This document shows positions 61,401 through 64,000 of a stretch of 64,000 bases of DNA, one piece after another. Numbering within the stretch: the stretch's first letter is position 1; every line of letters begins with the position of its first letter. A program made the translations under genes and the position numbers. Under the pieces are notes generated by a model. It did no database searches, had not been told where the DNA came from, and saw nothing but the letters and a program-made list of their open reading frames with translations. The DNA comes from Cutaneotrichosporon cavernicola (Eukaryota; Basidiomycota; Tremellomycetes; Trichosporonales; Trichosporonaceae). The DNA lies in NCBI RefSeq assembly GCF_030864355.1, contig NC_083397.1, forward strand, positions 2,728,001-2,792,000, read 5' to 3'.

Positions 61401-64000
61401 CTCGACCTCGAGCTGTGGGCACACGCGCAGCTGCCAACCCTCACGCTCTACCTACAGCACTTCCAGGCGCTCCTCGCGGAGTCGCAGTACCGTCGCTTCA
61501 ACCAATTACGTACATTCCAAAAGTCCAACGTCGTCCGCAAGCTTCTCTATGCGCTGCGCTCAGGACACTATACCCACGCTGCCGTCCCGCTTGCTGTCAA
61601 CACTCTCCGCCTCGTGCTTACGAGCCGCTGGTCCGCCGAGGACGGCATCAAGCCCGTGTTCTCGTACCTCGTCTCGGCGCTGTGTCAGCGTGAGTTTCCT
61701 CGGACAGCTATGTAGTCGAAATTCTCAGCTGACTCTAGTCCCCTCTTCGACCTACATCGTGCCCACGGAGCCCACGTCGGCCCAGTACCCCGCGGCACTC
61801 ATCCTCACCATGCTCGCGGACGTTCTCAAGAACGCCAAGCGTCTGACCAAGCTCAACAAGGCCATTTCGCTCCACCGCCTTCTCGTAATCTTCCTGCAAT
61901 CCAACCCGACACCGTTCGTCGTCGTGCCCTGCACCGACATCCTAGCACTGTGCCTCTCGACGCCAAGCCACGACTCGTTCCAGCGCCACTTCGAGGCCGA
62001 GGGCGGTTTCGTCCTCCTCGCCAAGACTCTTGCACCGATCTGGAACGCGCACATCCAGGATACGGTCTTCGGCATGCTCTTCGGTCCGACAGGAACGGCA
62101 GGGGCAAGCCTCGCCTGCCCGCCTGTCATTGCGAGCGTGTTGGCCGCACTCGACGCTCTCCTCCACTCCGCGAGTGGTGGGAGTGGGGTTGCTGACATGG
62201 CAAGCAGCGTCGGCAGCATCAGTAGCACGATCAGCGGGTTGTCCATCACCCCGATTCGACAGCATCCGGACGACGACTCGGATTCGGACTCGGGTACGGA
62301 GATTGACGACGACGGCCGCCTCGAGAGCCTCCTCACCAAGCTCGCACAAGTGTACCGCCAGTCCTCGCCGCTGCGACGCGCTCTCACTGCGCGTCGCATC
62401 GAGTCCATGCTGCCAGCCATGGTCGACTTTGTGACGATGACCGTGAGCTCGAGCTCTGCGGCGGTGGAAAGCCAGCGCGCCGCCGCGCTTCAGTGGCTCC
62501 AGGCGCTGGTGGATTTAAGCAAGTCGCCCGCAACCATCATCACGCAGCTCAAGCTCCTCATCGAGCAGCTCAAGGCGTCGAGCTCGGCGGACACCGCGGC
62601 GCGCACGCCGACATCTGTGGCCGGTTCCATCTCCCGCCCAGCGCCGCCAAGACGGTCCTCGTCCAACCTCTCCACATCCATGCGCTCCAATTCCAGCGTT
62701 ACCAGTATCTCATCGCCCCTCCGCCGTGCACCCTCGGGTGAGGGCGGTGGACCTCTGGCGCGCCTCCGCGCCCGAAACCCAACCCGAATGCCCCTCCGTC
62801 GCACGCTTACGGGCGAGAGCATCCTACAGGAGGAGCGGGACAAGAACGCTGCGTGGCGCATGATCATCTTGTCGACTGTAAGCCTATGCGACGTAACGGT
62901 GAGCTGACAGCAGGACGCGCGGAAGCACGCGACAGAGACGCTCGAGCGTAAGGAGCACTGGCACCGTCTGAACCAGGTCGAGTGGCCTGGGCTGGTCGCC
63001 GCGCTGCGGGCGGAGAATGGCGTGTGGGCGGAGGACGACAGGCCTGCGACCTGGCGGCTGGATGGGAGTGAGGGCCCGTTGCGTATGCGAATTCGCCTTG
63101 AGCGCACGGATGCAGTCGACGCGCCTGGCAGACAAAAGATCCGTGCTAACCTCCGTGACGCCATTCCCGGTACAGACGAGCTCTCAAGTGCCGTCTCGCG
63201 CATAAACGCCGCGCCGTGGGAAGACCCGTTCAGTCTCGCGATGGGCGAGTCGATGGCGGAGGAGCAGCCCGCTGGTACGCCCACCAAGCCGACCGCACCG
63301 GCGGACCCGTCCCAGGCTGGCGACGACGAGAGCGACGACGACGCCTATCATGAGGTCGAGGACGAGTCCACCAACAAAATGCGCCTCGTGGCAAAGGCTT
63401 TGCAGGCTGGTGATGTCGTCGAGTCGGCGCACAACATTGTGCGGATTGTCGGCGTTGACGCGCTTCCTGGCCTGCTCATTCTCGGGCGCAAGAACCTGTA
63501 CCTCATCGATGGGCTTGTGCAGACACCAGAGGGACAGGTGATCGAGGCGGAGCACGCACCGCGCGATGTCCTCTCTATCCCGAGCGGGACGTTGGCTGAC
63601 TTCGATCCGAGCGACCAGAGATCCCACAGGTGGACATATTCCGACATCGTCGAGACGAACAAGCGCGCGTTCCTGTTCCGCGACGTCGCTCTCGAGCTCT
63701 ACTTTGCCGACAAGCAGAACTTCCTTGTCATCTTTCGCGACAAGCGGGAGCGGCAGACCGTTGTGCATAAGATGGGGATCAAGAGCGGCACAGCGCCGCG
63801 CGTGCTCAACTCTTTTGTTCTCGACACACTGAGTCGCGCGCTGGTGGACACGCGCGAGGTGCAGCTCGAGAGCATGACCCGCAAATGGCAGAGCCGCGAG
63901 ATCTCTAACTTTGCCTACCTCCAGTTGCTGAACCAACATGCGAACCGAACGCCCAACGACGTGACGCAGTACCCCGTTTTCCCGTGGGTGCTGGCCGACT
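58499..64000 (+). CDS. BPH1: BEACH-domain protein (Bph1/Beige/LYST family), 3' end beyond window
   Basis: At least 1693 residues, open at the window edge. Exons: 58499-58726, 58876-59115, 59149-61090, 61122-61233, 61358-61689, 61739-62877, 62914->64000; phases close. Layout: disordered Pro-rich start, helical/ARM-like region, a concanavalin A-like section (FVFAAWVNISRLTEGITLLH ... IFINGRRVGVMHV), an Asp/Ser-rich acidic segment (DDDSDSDSGTEIDDD), then the PH-BEACH module. The PH part contains GLLILGRKNLYLIDGL, and BEACH begins with MTRKWQSREISNFAYLQLLN and DVTQYPVFPWVLAD at the very end. The DDESDDDAYHEVEDE stretch before the PH part is typical of the family. Family members act in vesicle fission, vacuole/lysosome size and protein sorting. 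The rest of BEACH and the WD repeats lie outside the window. Confidence 0.93.

Overview
The window is nuclear DNA from a GC-rich fungus with many introns, most likely a basidiomycete yeast of the Tremellomycetes. A Trichosporonales-like species is my best guess; that placement is inference. The evidence is the gene set (MAP kinase of the cell-wall integrity type, Pol III subunit, fungal-type zinc-finger regulator with a fungal_trans domain, mitochondrial carriers) and the introns. Most introns are 30-60 bp with GTGAGT-like donors. Many end in a stereotyped CTGAC-NN(N)-CAG, which puts the branch point only a few bases from the acceptor. There are no bacterial-style operons, no rRNA, no CRISPR and no tRNA that I could recognise. 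I spliced genes by hand by matching donor/acceptor, reading phase and protein-family alignment. In most multi-exon genes the exon lengths add up to an intact reading frame, and those exon lists are given.

Layout. 1-3.8 kb: gene-poor. 3.8-7.6 kb (+): C2H2/fungal_trans transcription factor. 8.65-9.77 kb (-): nucleolar-type G-patch-like protein with a lysine-rich tail. 10.0-12.0 kb (+): Mn-type CDF metal transporter in 13 exons. 13.0-16.5 kb (+): large non-RD protein kinase. 16.7-18.0 kb (-) and 18.4-22.3 kb (+): divergent pair CDC123 (eIF2 assembly) and a WDR48/UAF1-like deubiquitinase cofactor. 22.97-24.2 kb (-): mitochondrial phosphate carrier. 25.4-26.6 kb (-): unknown coiled-coil protein. 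27.8-29.1 kb (+): M20 amidohydrolase (beta-ureidopropionase/carbamoyl-amino-acid hydrolase type) with a CAGACA hexanucleotide array just before its start codon.

29.8-34.8 kb: small or unknown genes and a membrane-anchored flavodoxin-fold reductase. 35.0-36.1 kb (+): Loa1/Vps66-like acyltransferase, convergent with 36.25-38.0 kb (-) MPK1/SLT2 MAP kinase. 38.7-42.5 kb (+): RNA polymerase III second-largest subunit. 42.7-43.7 kb (+): glutathione S-transferase-like protein. 45.3-47.5 kb (-): malic enzyme. 47.5-51.2 kb: the largest gene-free block, carrying 7-bp and 8-bp tandem arrays and a shuffled duplication. 51.2-56.4 kb (+): full-length ABCC (MRP-type) transporter in 12 exons. 57.4-58.2 kb (+): small repetitive secreted protein, probably GPI-anchored. 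58.5 kb to the window end (+): BEACH-domain protein, cut off by the window edge as the BEACH domain begins.

I see no single multi-gene system: this is a typical mixed fungal housekeeping region. The items most worth following up are structural. They are the compressed branch-point-to-acceptor spacing, a CDF intron with no AG acceptor, zinc fingers assembled across a 28-nt micro-exon, the hexanucleotide array with an overlapping upstream ORF at the amidohydrolase, the repeat-rich desert at 49-50.3 kb, and several proteins with altered catalytic or targeting features (HND kinase, His-less acyltransferase motif, membrane-anchored flavoreductase).
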